From an uncultured Atopobiaceae bacterium (GTDB taxonomy: Bacteria > Actinomycetota > Coriobacteriia > Coriobacteriales > Atopobiaceae): DNA of 14,316 nucleotides. Each line of letters starts with the position of its first letter. The first letter of the stretch is position 1. The stretch spans positions 1-14,316 of the forward strand of contig CALUJT010000027.1 of the NCBI GenBank assembly GCA_944321005.1. Reading direction: 5' to 3'. Position numbers and translations under genes: made by a program. Below are positions 7,172 through 13,817 of this stretch, piece after piece. The notes under the pieces are model-generated. The model was not told where the DNA came from. It saw nothing but the letters and a program-made list of their open reading frames with translations, and searched no databases.

Positions 7172-7220
7172 ACGTGCGGCGGGGCCTCGCGGCCCGCGGA
7201 GGGGCGGCGCCCCGGCCTCG

Positions 7221-8720
7221 CTAGGAGAGGCCGAGCCGCTCGAACTGCTCGGCGGGAGCCGCGTGCTCGACGAGGCCGCGCTTGAGGAGCTCGATCATGC
7301 GCTCCTCGGCCTTTCCGTCCACGCCCACGAGGTTGTGCTCCTGCGCGTAGTCCGTCGAGAGGTCGAAGAGCAGCGAGTCGTGGACCTCCTCGAGGCAGTC
7401 CTCGCGCTGGTCGATGTTGGCCGGCTTCCTGCACGGGAACTTGTAGACGGGGTAGTCCGTCCAGGAGAGGAAGCGGCCCATCTCGATCTGGTCCACGCAG
7501 TCGGTGCCCATCTTCTTGCGGATGGTGTGCGGGATCGCCGCGTACTCGTAGCAGGGCTGGTTGCCCGGCACGGGGGCGCGGAAGTAGGTGTAGCGCCCGT
7601 CCGTCACGTTGACGGTCATGGCGTGCACGCCGTAGAGCCCGTACTCGCGGGTGGGCGCCTCGGCGTCCGTGGCGAGCGGCATGAGCGAGGTGCCCATGAC
7701 GGTGTCCGGCACGGGGCAGCCGTGCGCCTCGAGGACGGTGGGCATGATGTCGATGGCCTGCGTGAGCTGGTGCGCCCGCTCGCCCGCGCGCTCGCCGCCC
7801 GGGAACTTCACGATGAGCGGCAGGTGGGCCATCTCGTTGTACATGTGCATGTAGTTCTTGCCGAGGTAGTCGCGGCTCCCGAGGAAGTAGCCATGGTCCG
7901 TGGTCACGATGATCGTCGTGCCCTCGTACATGTTCTTCTCCTTGAGCTTGTCGATCAGCGTGCCGAACCAGTGGTCGGTCATGGTGACGAGCGCCTTGTA
8001 GCGGCGCTGCACGTAGTCGACGGCGCTCTGGGGGATGTCCGTGTCGGAGACGCGCTTGTAGGGCGGAATCTCGAAGTACTCGCGGTCCAGGCCCTCGTTG
8101 CCGCCGTACTCGTCCATGTACCTGTCCGGCACGTCGAAGGGCTCGTGCGGGTCGAAGGCCTCGACCATGAGGAAGAAGTCGTCGTCCCCGGCGTTCTGGT
8201 CCACGAAGTCGCAGGCGGCGCGGAACGTGCGGGGCGAGGGCATGTCCTCCTCGTTGGGCCAGGTGGCGCGGTTCTTCTGGTACTGCTCGCGCACGCGGCC
8301 GTAGAAGGTCTCGGGCATGTTGTCCGGCTCGTCGATGCGGCTGATCCAGGGGTCGCCCTCCTGGCCGCGGAAGTACTCGAAGGTGTTGAAGAGCTGGAGA
8401 TAGCCCTCGCCGCCCGTGCGCTCGTAGTGGCAGTGGTCGGTCTTGATGCAGGTGTAGACGCCGCCGGCGCGCAGCGTGTCCACGAGCGTCACGTCGAAGG
8501 GCTCGACGGGGCCCCAGGGGCGCTCGAGGAAGTTGTAGCGGCCGCACATGATGTCGCGGCGGGCGGGCATGCACGGCGCCGAGCCGATCCAGTGGTTGTC
8601 AAAGACGACGGAGTCCTGCGCGAAGGCCTCGAGGTTGGGCGTGCGCGCGCTCCTCTCGGGGCAGTAGCACGAGAGGGCGTCCCTGCGCAGGGTGTCCATC
8701 AGAACGAGAACGGTCCTCAT
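7221..8720 (-). CDS. Cytoplasmic formylglycine-dependent sulfatase (sulfatase 2)
   Basis: This 499-residue type I sulfatase is clearly diverged from sulfatase 1. The modified residue would be Cys50 in SAPCMPARRDIMCGR (C-x-P-x-R; the usual LTG after it is replaced by MCG). Further features are LVLMDTLRRD with metal ligand Asp9, EAFDPHEPFD (about 188-197), VTTDHGYFLGSRDYLGKNYMH with Asp275/His276 and Lys288, and a C-terminal LFDLSTDYAQEHNL segment. The protein begins at the first core beta strand (MRTVLVLMDTLRRD), so there is no room for a signal peptide and a cytoplasmic location is expected. AAGGAGG lies just before the ATG at 8720. It is the first non-PTS gene after EIID, separated by 71 bases with a hairpin, which ties desulfation to uptake. 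The substrate is not assignable; divergence from sulfatase 1 suggests a different sulfate position or sugar. Confidence 0.9.
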   Translation of the reverse strand: MRTVLVLMDTLRRDALSCYCPERSARTPNLEAFAQDSVVFDNHWIGSAPCMPARRDIMCGRYNFLERPWGPVEPFDVTLVDTLRAGGVYTCIKTDHCHYERTGGEGYLQLFNTFEYFRGQEGDPWISRIDEPDNMPETFYGRVREQYQKNRATWPNEEDMPSPRTFRAACDFVDQNAGDDDFFLMVEAFDPHEPFDVPDRYMDEYGGNEGLDREYFEIPPYKRVSDTDIPQSAVDYVQRRYKALVTMTDHWFGTLIDKLKEKNMYEGTTIIVTTDHGYFLGSRDYLGKNYMHMYNEMAHLPLIVKFPGGERAGERAHQLTQAIDIMPTVLEAHGCPVPDTVMGTSLMPLATDAEAPTREYGLYGVHAMTVNVTDGRYTYFRAPVPGNQPCYEYAAIPHTIRKKMGTDCVDQIEMGRFLSWTDYPVYKFPCRKPANIDQREDCLEEVHDSLLFDLSTDYAQEHNLVGVDGKAEERMIELLKRGLVEHAAPAEQFERLGLS

Positions 8721-8743
8721 TGCTCCTCCTTGCTCTATGGAGA

Positions 8744-8775
8744 GACGCCCCGCCCAGAGGGGTGAGCGGGGCGTC
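8744..8775. repeat. Intercistronic hairpin between PTS EIID and sulfatase 2
   Basis: GACGCCCCGC at 8744-8753 and GCGGGGCGTC at 8766-8775 form a perfect 10-bp stem with a 12-base loop. In the minus-strand transcript it follows the EIID stop codon by 16 bases and precedes the sulfatase 2 ribosome site. There is no U-tract, so it is more likely an mRNA stability or processing element setting PTS:sulfatase ratios than a terminator. Confidence 0.65.
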
Positions 8776-8791
8776 GAGAAAGGGCGGCTCC

Positions 8792-9625
8792 TTACGCGAA
8801 GATCTTGGGGAAGCCGGGGACGTAGTAGTTGAGGGCGAAGAGCACCAGGCACACGGCGATGATGCCGAGGATGATCTGGGCGGAGTTCTTGCCCTGCCCC
8901 TTCTTGAGAAGACGGTAGCAGATGAAGGTGACGATGATCGGCAGCAGGCACGGCAGGACGGAGTCGAGCTGGGTCTGGAGCACGAGCGGGTCGCCCTCGC
9001 CGAAGGAGAACTCGATGGCGGTCTTGAGCTTGACCGTCGTGGCGATGAGGCCGCCGGTGACCATGACGCCGAGGACGTTGGCGGCGTCGCCGAGTCGGTC
9101 GAAGATCTCGACGCCGAACTTGTCCACGAGAGACATGCCGGACTCATAGCCCTTGTGCAGGCCGAAGTACTTGAGCGGCCAGTACAGGAGGTTGATGAGC
9201 AGGAACATCACGATCGGGCCGAGGATGCTGCCGTTGGAGACGCACAGGGACGCGCCGATGGAGCCCGCGATGGGGAACCACGTGAGGTTGAGCAGCGAGT
9301 CGCCGATGCCGGCGAAGGGGCCCATGAGCGAGGTCTTGATCGCGGTGACGGTGTCCTTGTGCTCCTCGTCCGTGTTCTCCTCGACGGCGGTTGCGATGCC
9401 GAGGATGAACGGGATGGCGATGGGGTGCGTGTTGAAGTACTCGAGGTAGCGCTGCATGGCCTTGACGCGCAGCTCCTTGGGAGCGTCCTTGTAGAGCTCC
9501 TCGAGGACGGGCGAGATGCAGTAGGTGAGAGACAGGGACTGCATGCGCTCGTAGTTGTGGGCGAACTGGCAGCCCTGGGTCCTCAGAAGGACCCTGTTGA
9601 GCGTCTTCTTGGAAATCTTACCCAT
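8792..9625 (-). CDS. PTS mannose/sorbose/GalNAc-family EIID component
   Basis: This 277-residue membrane component forms the sugar channel with EIIC in mannose-family phosphotransferase systems. Seen: the EIID start RVLLRTQGCQFAHNYERMQSLSLTY, the FNTHPIAIPFILGIATAVEE block, the conserved TSLMGPFAGIGDSLL motif, and C-terminal hydrophobic segments ending in ALNYYVPGFPKIFA. The length is standard. Its ATG overlaps the EIIC stop codon by one base (TAATG), a sign of translational coupling. Sugar specificity within the family (mannose, fructose, sorbose, GalNAc, galactosamine, GAG disaccharides) cannot be told from these residues; the LacAB and sulfatase context favours a galacto-configured, possibly sulfated sugar. 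Confidence 0.95.
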   Translation of the reverse strand: MGKISKKTLNRVLLRTQGCQFAHNYERMQSLSLTYCISPVLEELYKDAPKELRVKAMQRYLEYFNTHPIAIPFILGIATAVEENTDEEHKDTVTAIKTSLMGPFAGIGDSLLNLTWFPIAGSIGASLCVSNGSILGPIVMFLLINLLYWPLKYFGLHKGYESGMSLVDKFGVEIFDRLGDAANVLGVMVTGGLIATTVKLKTAIEFSFGEGDPLVLQTQLDSVLPCLLPIIVTFICYRLLKKGQGKNSAQIILGIIAVCLVLFALNYYVPGFPKIFA

Positions 9626-10434
9626 TAGAGATCATACTCCTCGTCCTCGTCGCTGGCAGGGGCGGCAGTGGCTGCGGCCTGCGCGGACTTCTTGTTGCCC
9701 TCCACGACGAAGTCGTAGAAGCCGGCGGCAGCGGCGGCCACGAGGGCGATGCCGATCGTCGGGACCTTGAGGAAGGCAGCGAGAACGAAGCCGCAGATGA
9801 GGAAGATCCACATGTTCTTCTTCATCATCATGGTGAGCAGCATCGCAAGGCCCACGGCCGGCATCATGCCACCGGCGGTGGAGAAGGCGGAGAGGACCCA
9901 GGGCACCTGGTTCTGCAGGAAGGCCATGATGTCCTCGACCACGAAGGAGCCGATGCCCGTGGCGATGAAGACCGGGACGGCGCGGGTCAGGAAGAAGCTG
10001 GCGGCGCCCGCCCAGAAGTACTTGTTGATGGACTTGAACTCGCCGGACTCGGCCGCCTTGTCGGCGCCGTGCAGGAACGTGATGTTGGTGGTCATCACGA
10101 GGATGTTGAGCTGCTGGACGAGCGTGGCCGTGGGGATGCCGATGGCAACGGCCAGGGCGATGGCGCTCGCGGAGTCGCCGCCGGACATGATGCCCAGGGC
10201 AGCGCCCACGATGGTGCCGGAGATGACATCGGGCGGCACGTAGGCGCCGATGTTGTTGACGCCGAGCCACATGAGCTCCATGGTGGCGCCGATCATGATG
10301 GCGGTGGTCATGTCACCAAGGATGATGCCGACGCCCACCGAGGCGAGCAGCGGCTTTCTGAATCCGAGGTGTGGGCCAAACTGGTCCCAGGTACAAAGAC
10401 CCGCCCAGATGGCAAGCAGCAGTGCTTGGATCAT
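9625..10434 (-). CDS. PTS mannose/sorbose/GalNAc-family EIIC component
   Basis: This 269-residue integral membrane component of the same permease carries family features such as LLLAIWAGLCTWDQFGPHLGFRKPLL at the N-terminus and GIILGDMTTAIMIGATMELMWLGVNNIGA, then several hydrophobic segments to about residue 240. The acidic cytoplasmic tail ends EDEEYDL. Strong AAGGAGGAG stands before the ATG at 10434. It follows EIIB after 70 bases that include a CGGCGCC/GGCGCCG hairpin, and overlaps EIID by one base. Together with EIID it would carry the sugar across the membrane while EIIB phosphorylates it. Confidence 0.95.
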   Translation of the reverse strand: MIQALLLAIWAGLCTWDQFGPHLGFRKPLLASVGVGIILGDMTTAIMIGATMELMWLGVNNIGAYVPPDVISGTIVGAALGIMSGGDSASAIALAVAIGIPTATLVQQLNILVMTTNITFLHGADKAAESGEFKSINKYFWAGAASFFLTRAVPVFIATGIGSFVVEDIMAFLQNQVPWVLSAFSTAGGMMPAVGLAMLLTMMMKKNMWIFLICGFVLAAFLKVPTIGIALVAAAAAGFYDFVVEGNKKSAQAAATAAPASDEDEEYDL

Positions 10435-10471
10435 TTCTCCTCCTTCTTACGACTGTCGTCGCTTGTGCTGA

Positions 10472-10492
10472 CGGCGCCCCCCTCTGGCGCCG
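10472..10492. repeat. Intercistronic hairpin between EIIB and EIIC
   Basis: CGGCGCC (10472-10478) and GGCGCCG (10486-10492) form a perfect 7-bp stem with a 7-base loop in the EIIB-EIIC gap. There is no U-tract. Confidence 0.5.
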
Positions 10493-10504
10493 ACGTTGCC
10501 TTTG

Positions 10505-10993
10505 CTAGGCCTCCGCGTGCGCGCCGGTAAGAAGTTCGGCGACGGAGACCTTGGGGTCGCGCGTGGTGGGCTGCATCCAGCACTCGACGCCCATGGCGAG
10601 GAGCTTCTCGAAGGCCTCGCGCTCCTCCGGGGTCACGGACATGTTCTTGTGCAGACGGGTGCGCTGGTCGTTGAAGCGCATGCCGGACACGTTGAGGTAG
10701 TCGAACGGCAGGCCGTTCTCGTGCATCTTGAGGGCGTCGACGGGGTTGGTGAACAGAACCATCGTCACCTTCTTGAGGGTGGTCTTCTTGAGGACGTCAA
10801 TGAACTTGTCGACGCCGAAGACCGAGACCTTGACCTTGGGGACGGCAAGACCGGCGACGGACTTCTGCACCGGGTCGTTGGCGACCTTGTCGTCGACGAT
10901 GATCACGGACTCGATGCCGTTGTCCGGAATCCAGGTGGACGCCAGCTGGCCGTGGATGAGGCGGTCGTCGATGTCCACGAGCTTGAGTGCCAT
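10505..10993 (-). CDS. PTS mannose/sorbose/GalNAc-family EIIB component
   Basis: This 162-residue cytoplasmic phosphocarrier accepts phosphate from EIIA and passes it to the incoming sugar. The family signature VDIDDRLIHGQ places the phosphorylated His at residue 14. Also seen are the conserved ASTWIPDNGIESVIIVDDKVANDP and the Rossmann-like repeat pattern over standard EIIB length. The ATG at 10993 is chosen because the protein then starts directly at the signature and AAAGGGAG lies upstream; the longer reading to 11068 has no family sequence. It is a separate polypeptide from EIIA, as in sorbose and GalNAc systems, rather than an EIIAB fusion as in E. coli ManX. Confidence 0.95.
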   Translation of the reverse strand: MALKLVDIDDRLIHGQLASTWIPDNGIESVIIVDDKVANDPVQKSVAGLAVPKVKVSVFGVDKFIDVLKKTTLKKVTMVLFTNPVDALKMHENGLPFDYLNVSGMRFNDQRTRLHKNMSVTPEEREAFEKLLAMGVECWMQPTTRDPKVSVAELLTGAHAEA

Positions 10994-11033
10994 GTTCTTC
11001 TCCCTTTCTCTGAACTGTGCGTGCGAACGTGCA

Positions 11034-11066
11034 GCCCGCGGTCGGTCCCTCCCACCACCCGCGGGC
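11034..11066. repeat. Intercistronic hairpin between EIIA and EIIB
   Basis: GCCCGCGG (11034-11041) and CCGCGGGC (11059-11066) form a perfect 8-bp stem with a 17-base loop in the 80-base gap between EIIA and EIIB. No U-tract follows. Confidence 0.5.
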
Positions 11067-11073
11067 ACAGGGC

Positions 11074-11517
11074 CTAGAGATCGAGGTCGTCCTCGTCTCC
11101 CTCGCCTCCGGAGGTCATCTCGACCTTGATCTCCGCGAGGGTCTGGGCGTGCGCGGCCTCGATGAGCTGGCGAATCTCGTCCTCGCTGGAGGCCTGGTCG
11201 CGCGAGAGGAGGAGCTCGATGAGCACGGGGAGGCTGAGGCCGGTGAAGGCGACCATGTCCATGCCCTTGAGCATGCTGCGGGAGATGACGTTGAACGGGG
11301 TGCCGCCGTGGATGTCGCAGATCGTGACGATGAGGTCGCTGTCTGCCTTGAGCTCGGCGTAGGCCTGGGCGAACTCGGCCTCGAACGTCTCGGCGGACTT
11401 GTCTGCCGTGAGCGCGAGGGCGCGCACGTCCTCCTGCGGACCGGCAACCATCTCAACGCTTCCCAGCGCCGCGCGCGCAAACTCGCCGTGACTCGCAACG
11501 ATAACGCCAACCCTCAT
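11074..11517 (-). CDS. PTS mannose/sorbose/GalNAc-family EIIA component
   Basis: This 147-residue cytoplasmic phosphocarrier takes phosphate from HPr and hands it to EIIB. The N-terminal GVIVASHGEFA gives the phosphorylated His10. The ICDIHGGTPFNVISRSML block (around residues 66-83) is the conserved second family motif. The C-terminus is unusually acidic (SGGEGDEDDLDL). The start at ATG 11517 is preferred because GAGGGAG sits before it; the upstream in-frame ATG at 11535 has no ribosome site. It is the first gene of the long minus-strand array, preceded by a leader with an intrinsic terminator (11567-11608) and a candidate operator/promoter (11655-11679). Confidence 0.94.
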   Translation of the reverse strand: MRVGVIVASHGEFARAALGSVEMVAGPQEDVRALALTADKSAETFEAEFAQAYAELKADSDLIVTICDIHGGTPFNVISRSMLKGMDMVAFTGLSLPVLIELLLSRDQASSEDEIRQLIEAAHAQTLAEIKVEMTSGGEGDEDDLDL

Positions 11518-11566
11518 CTTGCTCTCCCTCTTCATTGATCGTGACTGCTACCCTGCGAACTCCGAC

Positions 11567-11608
11567 AAAAAATGAGAGGGGTACGTACGTTTGCAAACAA
11601 CCCTCTCA
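11567..11608 (-). terminator. Intrinsic terminator in the PTS operon leader (candidate attenuator)
   Basis: On the minus strand TGAGAGGG (11608-11601) pairs with CCCTCTCA (11580-11573) and runs straight into TTTTTT (11572-11567), 50 bases before the EIIA start codon. No minus-strand gene ends upstream, and the nearest good -10 (TATAGT, 11663-11658) is also upstream. The terminator therefore lies inside the PTS leader and should stop transcription unless relieved. The loop contains the palindromes TTTGCAAA and GTACGTAC. Confidence 0.7.
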
Positions 11609-11654
11609 CAATTACGGACTATTCCGCACGACATTCTGTTTGTTTCTGTGCGTT

Positions 11655-11679
11655 TGAACTATAGCTAACGAACAGTTCA
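11655..11679. promoter_or_regulatory. Candidate operator and -10 of the PTS operon
   Basis: TGAACT (11655-11660) and AGTTCA (11674-11679) form a perfect inverted repeat spaced by 13 bases. On the minus strand the -10-like TATAGT (11663-11658) overlaps the downstream arm. A GTTC-type half-site straddling the promoter fits repression by the adjacent DeoR-family regulator. No convincing -35 is visible. Confidence 0.45.
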
Positions 11680-11753
11680 GCGACTTCTGGATTTGAGGAT
11701 TCGGTGAGAGAAGCTCCTTGAGCGGTAGGTTTTTCTCGATGAGCGTTTGTTAT

Positions 11754-11784
11754 GTTCGAGTTCGGTAAGCGAACGCAGACGTTC
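11754..11784. promoter_or_regulatory. Cluster of GTTC/GAAC half-sites, candidate regulator binding region
   Basis: GTTCG at 11760-11764 and CGAAC at 11770-11774 form a perfect inverted repeat with 5-base spacing, flanked by further GTTC at 11754-11757 and 11781-11784; another GTTC is at 11815-11818. DeoR-family repressors often use multiple short half-sites. The cluster sits between the divergent PTS and regulator genes. Confidence 0.4.
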
Positions 11785-11845
11785 TTCTTGAAAGTGTCCC
11801 CCATTTGCGGAACCGTTCGAAGGCGAGGCGTCGAGAGTGCACGCG

Positions 11846-11876
11846 GGACTATATCCTGTTATATAGATAGATGGGG
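11846..11876 (+). promoter_or_regulatory. Possible promoter of the DeoR-family regulator gene
   Basis: An AT-rich island (ACTATATCCTGTTATATAG) stands out in GC-rich DNA about 45-65 bases before the regulator start and offers -10-like TATATC and TATATA/TATAGA hexamers. No clear -35 can be chosen, so the exact start is uncertain. Confidence 0.35.
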
Positions 11877-11916
11877 GCTGTCGGAGCGACCGTCCCCTCC
11901 CCACGGGAGCGAAGAG

Positions 11917-12681
11917 ATGCTCAAGGAAGAGAGACACAACGCCATCGTCGAGATGTGCCGCGCGCGCGGCACGGTGACCGTGCGCGAGATTGCCGACATC
12001 CTCGGCGTATCGGACATGACCGTGCGGCGCGACCTCATGGAGCTCTCAGACGAGGGCCGCATCGTGCGCTTCCGCGGCGGCGCCAAGACCGCCGAGAACG
12101 CCTTCGGGCGCTCGCTCATCTGCGAGCCCTCCCACCTCGAGCGCCAGCTCCTCCACATCGAGGAGAAGACCCACATCGCGGAGATCGCGGCCACGCAGGT
12201 CAAGGAGGGCGACACCATATTCCTGGGCTCGAGCACCACGGTCGAGCTCGCGGCGCAGAACCTGCCCGCCGTCCCCCTGCGCATCGTCACCAACAGCCTT
12301 CCCATCTTCAACCTCTTCGCGGACGGCGACATCCGCGAGGTCATCCTCATCGGCGGCACGTATCGCTACCACTCCGGCACCTTCATGGGTCCCCTCGCGG
12401 AGAGCGCGCTCGAGTCCCTCGGCTTTGACAAGGCGTTCATCGGCGTGAACGGCATCCAGGACGGCTCGCTCTACACCTCGTACTTCGACGCCGGGCGCCT
12501 CTACCAGATCGCCTTCGAGCGCGCGGACCGGCACTTCGTCCTCGCCGACTGGAGCAAGATGGACATGCGCGGCTTCTACTCCTTCTACGACCTGCGCCCC
12601 GAGGACACCGTCATCACCGACCCCGCAGTGGACGCAGGGCAGCTCGAGTCCCTGAGGGCGAGCTGTCGCGTCCTGCTGTAG
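11917..12681 (+). CDS. DeoR/LacR-family transcriptional repressor
   Basis: This 254-residue regulator has the standard DeoR length. The N-terminal winged helix-turn-helix covers residues about 3-55, with recognition helix VSDMTVRRDLMEL and the family-typical EGRIVRFRGGA wing. The C-terminal DeoRC sugar-phosphate sensor has IFLGSSTTVELAAQNLP, RIVTNSLPIFN, LIGGTY, KAFIGVNGI and LADWSKM. These proteins normally repress sugar operons until a phosphorylated intermediate binds; tagatose-6-phosphate or galactose-6-phosphate is the likely ligand here by context. The ATG at 11917 has GGGAG seven bases upstream; a longer open frame from 11752 adds 55 residues without family similarity. It lies divergent to the PTS array and 126 bases upstream of lacA, with GTTC-rich candidate operators at both promoters. 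LacR or AgaR would both fit. Confidence 0.92.
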   Translation: MLKEERHNAIVEMCRARGTVTVREIADILGVSDMTVRRDLMELSDEGRIVRFRGGAKTAENAFGRSLICEPSHLERQLLHIEEKTHIAEIAATQVKEGDTIFLGSSTTVELAAQNLPAVPLRIVTNSLPIFNLFADGDIREVILIGGTYRYHSGTFMGPLAESALESLGFDKAFIGVNGIQDGSLYTSYFDAGRLYQIAFERADRHFVLADWSKMDMRGFYSFYDLRPEDTVITDPAVDAGQLESLRASCRVLL

Positions 12682-12727
12682 CGCTCGCGGCCGCTGTCCC
12701 ACCGGTCCCGGCTTTTCTTGGGTTCTC

Positions 12728-12757
12728 GTTCCTAAATGTTCGAAATTGTTCTAAATT
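12728..12757 (+). promoter_or_regulatory. Three 10-bp-phased direct repeats upstream of lacA, candidate operator
   Basis: GTTCCTAAAT (12728-12737), GTTCGAAATT (12738-12747) and GTTCTAAATT (12748-12757) repeat head to tail, exactly one helical turn apart, in an AT-rich stretch 50-80 bases before lacA. Another TGTTCG follows at 12771-12776. Tandem helically phased half-sites are typical of DeoR/GlpR-type repressor binding. The GTTC core also occurs in the divergent PTS/regulator control region. Confidence 0.6.
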
Positions 12758-12807
12758 AATCATCGGCGTTTGTTCGTATCGCAGACACGCGAGAAGGGAC
12801 CGCAAGC

Positions 12808-13236
12808 ATGAGAATCGTCATCGGATCGGACGCGGAGGGCATGCCCCTCAAGGAGACCGTCAAGGCCTACCTGATCGAGCTCGGGCACGAGGTCGTCGAC
12901 AAGAGCGAGGAGCCCGCCGCGGACTTCGTGGACTCCACGCTCGCCGTCGCGCACGACCTTCTCGAGAACCCCGACAGCCTGGGCTTTGCCTTCGACCTCT
13001 ACGGTGACGGCTCCTACATGGCCGCCTGCAAGGTCAAGGGCATGGTCGCCTGCGAGTGCTCCGACGAGCGCTCCGCCTTCATGACGCGCCAGCACAACAA
13101 CGCGCGCCTCATCACGATGGGCTCCGCCGTCGTGGGCGACGCCATCGCCCGCGGCATCGTGCGCGAGTTCCTCTCCGAGCCCTATGCCGGCGGACGCCAC
13201 CAGATCCGCGTGGACATGCTCAACAAGATGGCCTAG
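12808..13236 (+). CDS. lacA: Galactose-6-phosphate isomerase subunit LacA
   Basis: This 142-residue RpiB/LacAB-family protein, together with LacB, converts galactose-6-phosphate to tagatose-6-phosphate, the entry step of the tagatose-6-phosphate pathway. It starts [33 protein letters not shown] and contains the LacA blocks [39 protein letters not shown] and the ending [14 protein letters not shown], all typical of LacA rather than ribose-5-phosphate isomerase. Length equals that of known LacA. GAGAAGGGA lies before the ATG at 12808. It is 40 bases upstream of lacB and transcribed away from the PTS array, sharing the DeoR-family regulator. Active enzyme requires both subunits. Confidence 0.96.
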   Translation: MRIVIGSDAEGMPLKETVKAYLIELGHEVVDKSEEPAADFVDSTLAVAHDLLENPDSLGFAFDLYGDGSYMAACKVKGMVACECSDERSAFMTRQHNNARLITMGSAVVGDAIARGIVREFLSEPYAGGRHQIRVDMLNKMA

Positions 13237-13276
13237 CACCAGCGCCGGAACCCAAAGGACTCAAGGAGGACCAACC

Positions 13277-13798
13277 ATGATCATCGCCATCGGCTGCGAT
13301 CACATTGTCACCAACGAGAAGATGGCCATCTCCGACCACCTCAAGGCCTGCGGCCACACCGTCATCGACTGCGGCACCTACGACCACGCCCGCACGCACT
13401 ACCCCATGTACGGCAAGGCCGTGGGCGAGAAGGTTGCCTCCGGCGAGGCCGACGCCGGCGTGGTCATGTGCGGCACCGGCGTGGGCATCACCAACGCCGT
13501 GAACAAGGTGCCGGGCGCCCGCTGCGCGCTCGTCCGCGACATGTCCACCGCCGTTCACGCTCGCGAGTGCCTGAACGCCAACGTCATCGGCTTCGGCGGC
13601 AAGATCACCGGCGAGTTCCTCATCGCCGACATCGTGGACGCGTTCCTTGCCGCGAGCTACCAGCCCACGCCCGAGCGCGACGCCCTCGTGGCCAAGATCG
13701 ACGCCGTCGAGGCCGGCTGCGACGCCGAGGCCCAGGCGGACCCGCACTTCTTCGACGAGTTCATCGAGAAGTGGGACCGCGGCGAGTACCACGACTAG
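13277..13798 (+). CDS. lacB: Galactose-6-phosphate isomerase subunit LacB
   Basis: This 173-residue partner of LacA starts [22 protein letters not shown] and has the family phosphate/sugar-binding core [20 protein letters not shown], then [32 protein letters not shown] and the LacB-specific tail [16 protein letters not shown]. It carries the catalytic Cys and His positions of the RpiB/LacB fold (Cys in MCGTG, His near the N-terminus in CDH). AAGGAGG is seven bases before the ATG at 13277. It forms a two-gene unit with lacA and is closed by the terminator at 13851-13899. LacC and LacD, which would phosphorylate and cleave the product, are not in the window. Confidence 0.97.
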   Translation: MIIAIGCDHIVTNEKMAISDHLKACGHTVIDCGTYDHARTHYPMYGKAVGEKVASGEADAGVVMCGTGVGITNAVNKVPGARCALVRDMSTAVHARECLNANVIGFGGKITGEFLIADIVDAFLAASYQPTPERDALVAKIDAVEAGCDAEAQADPHFFDEFIEKWDRGEYHD

Positions 13799-13817
13799 CC
13801 CCTCTTCTTGGCGCCCG

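Noticed and set aside
7060..8574. 504-codon minus-strand frame overlapping sulfatase 2
   Set aside because: Frame-shifted Arg/His/Pro-rich product without recognisable features; sulfatase 2 motifs are all in the other frame.
7263..8765. 500-codon plus-strand frame opposite sulfatase 2
   Set aside because: Antisense shadow caused by high GC third positions.
11619..11937. Two short minus-strand frames (61 and 86 codons) in the divergent control region
   Set aside because: No ribosome site or family resemblance; they overlap candidate operators and, in one case, the regulator start.
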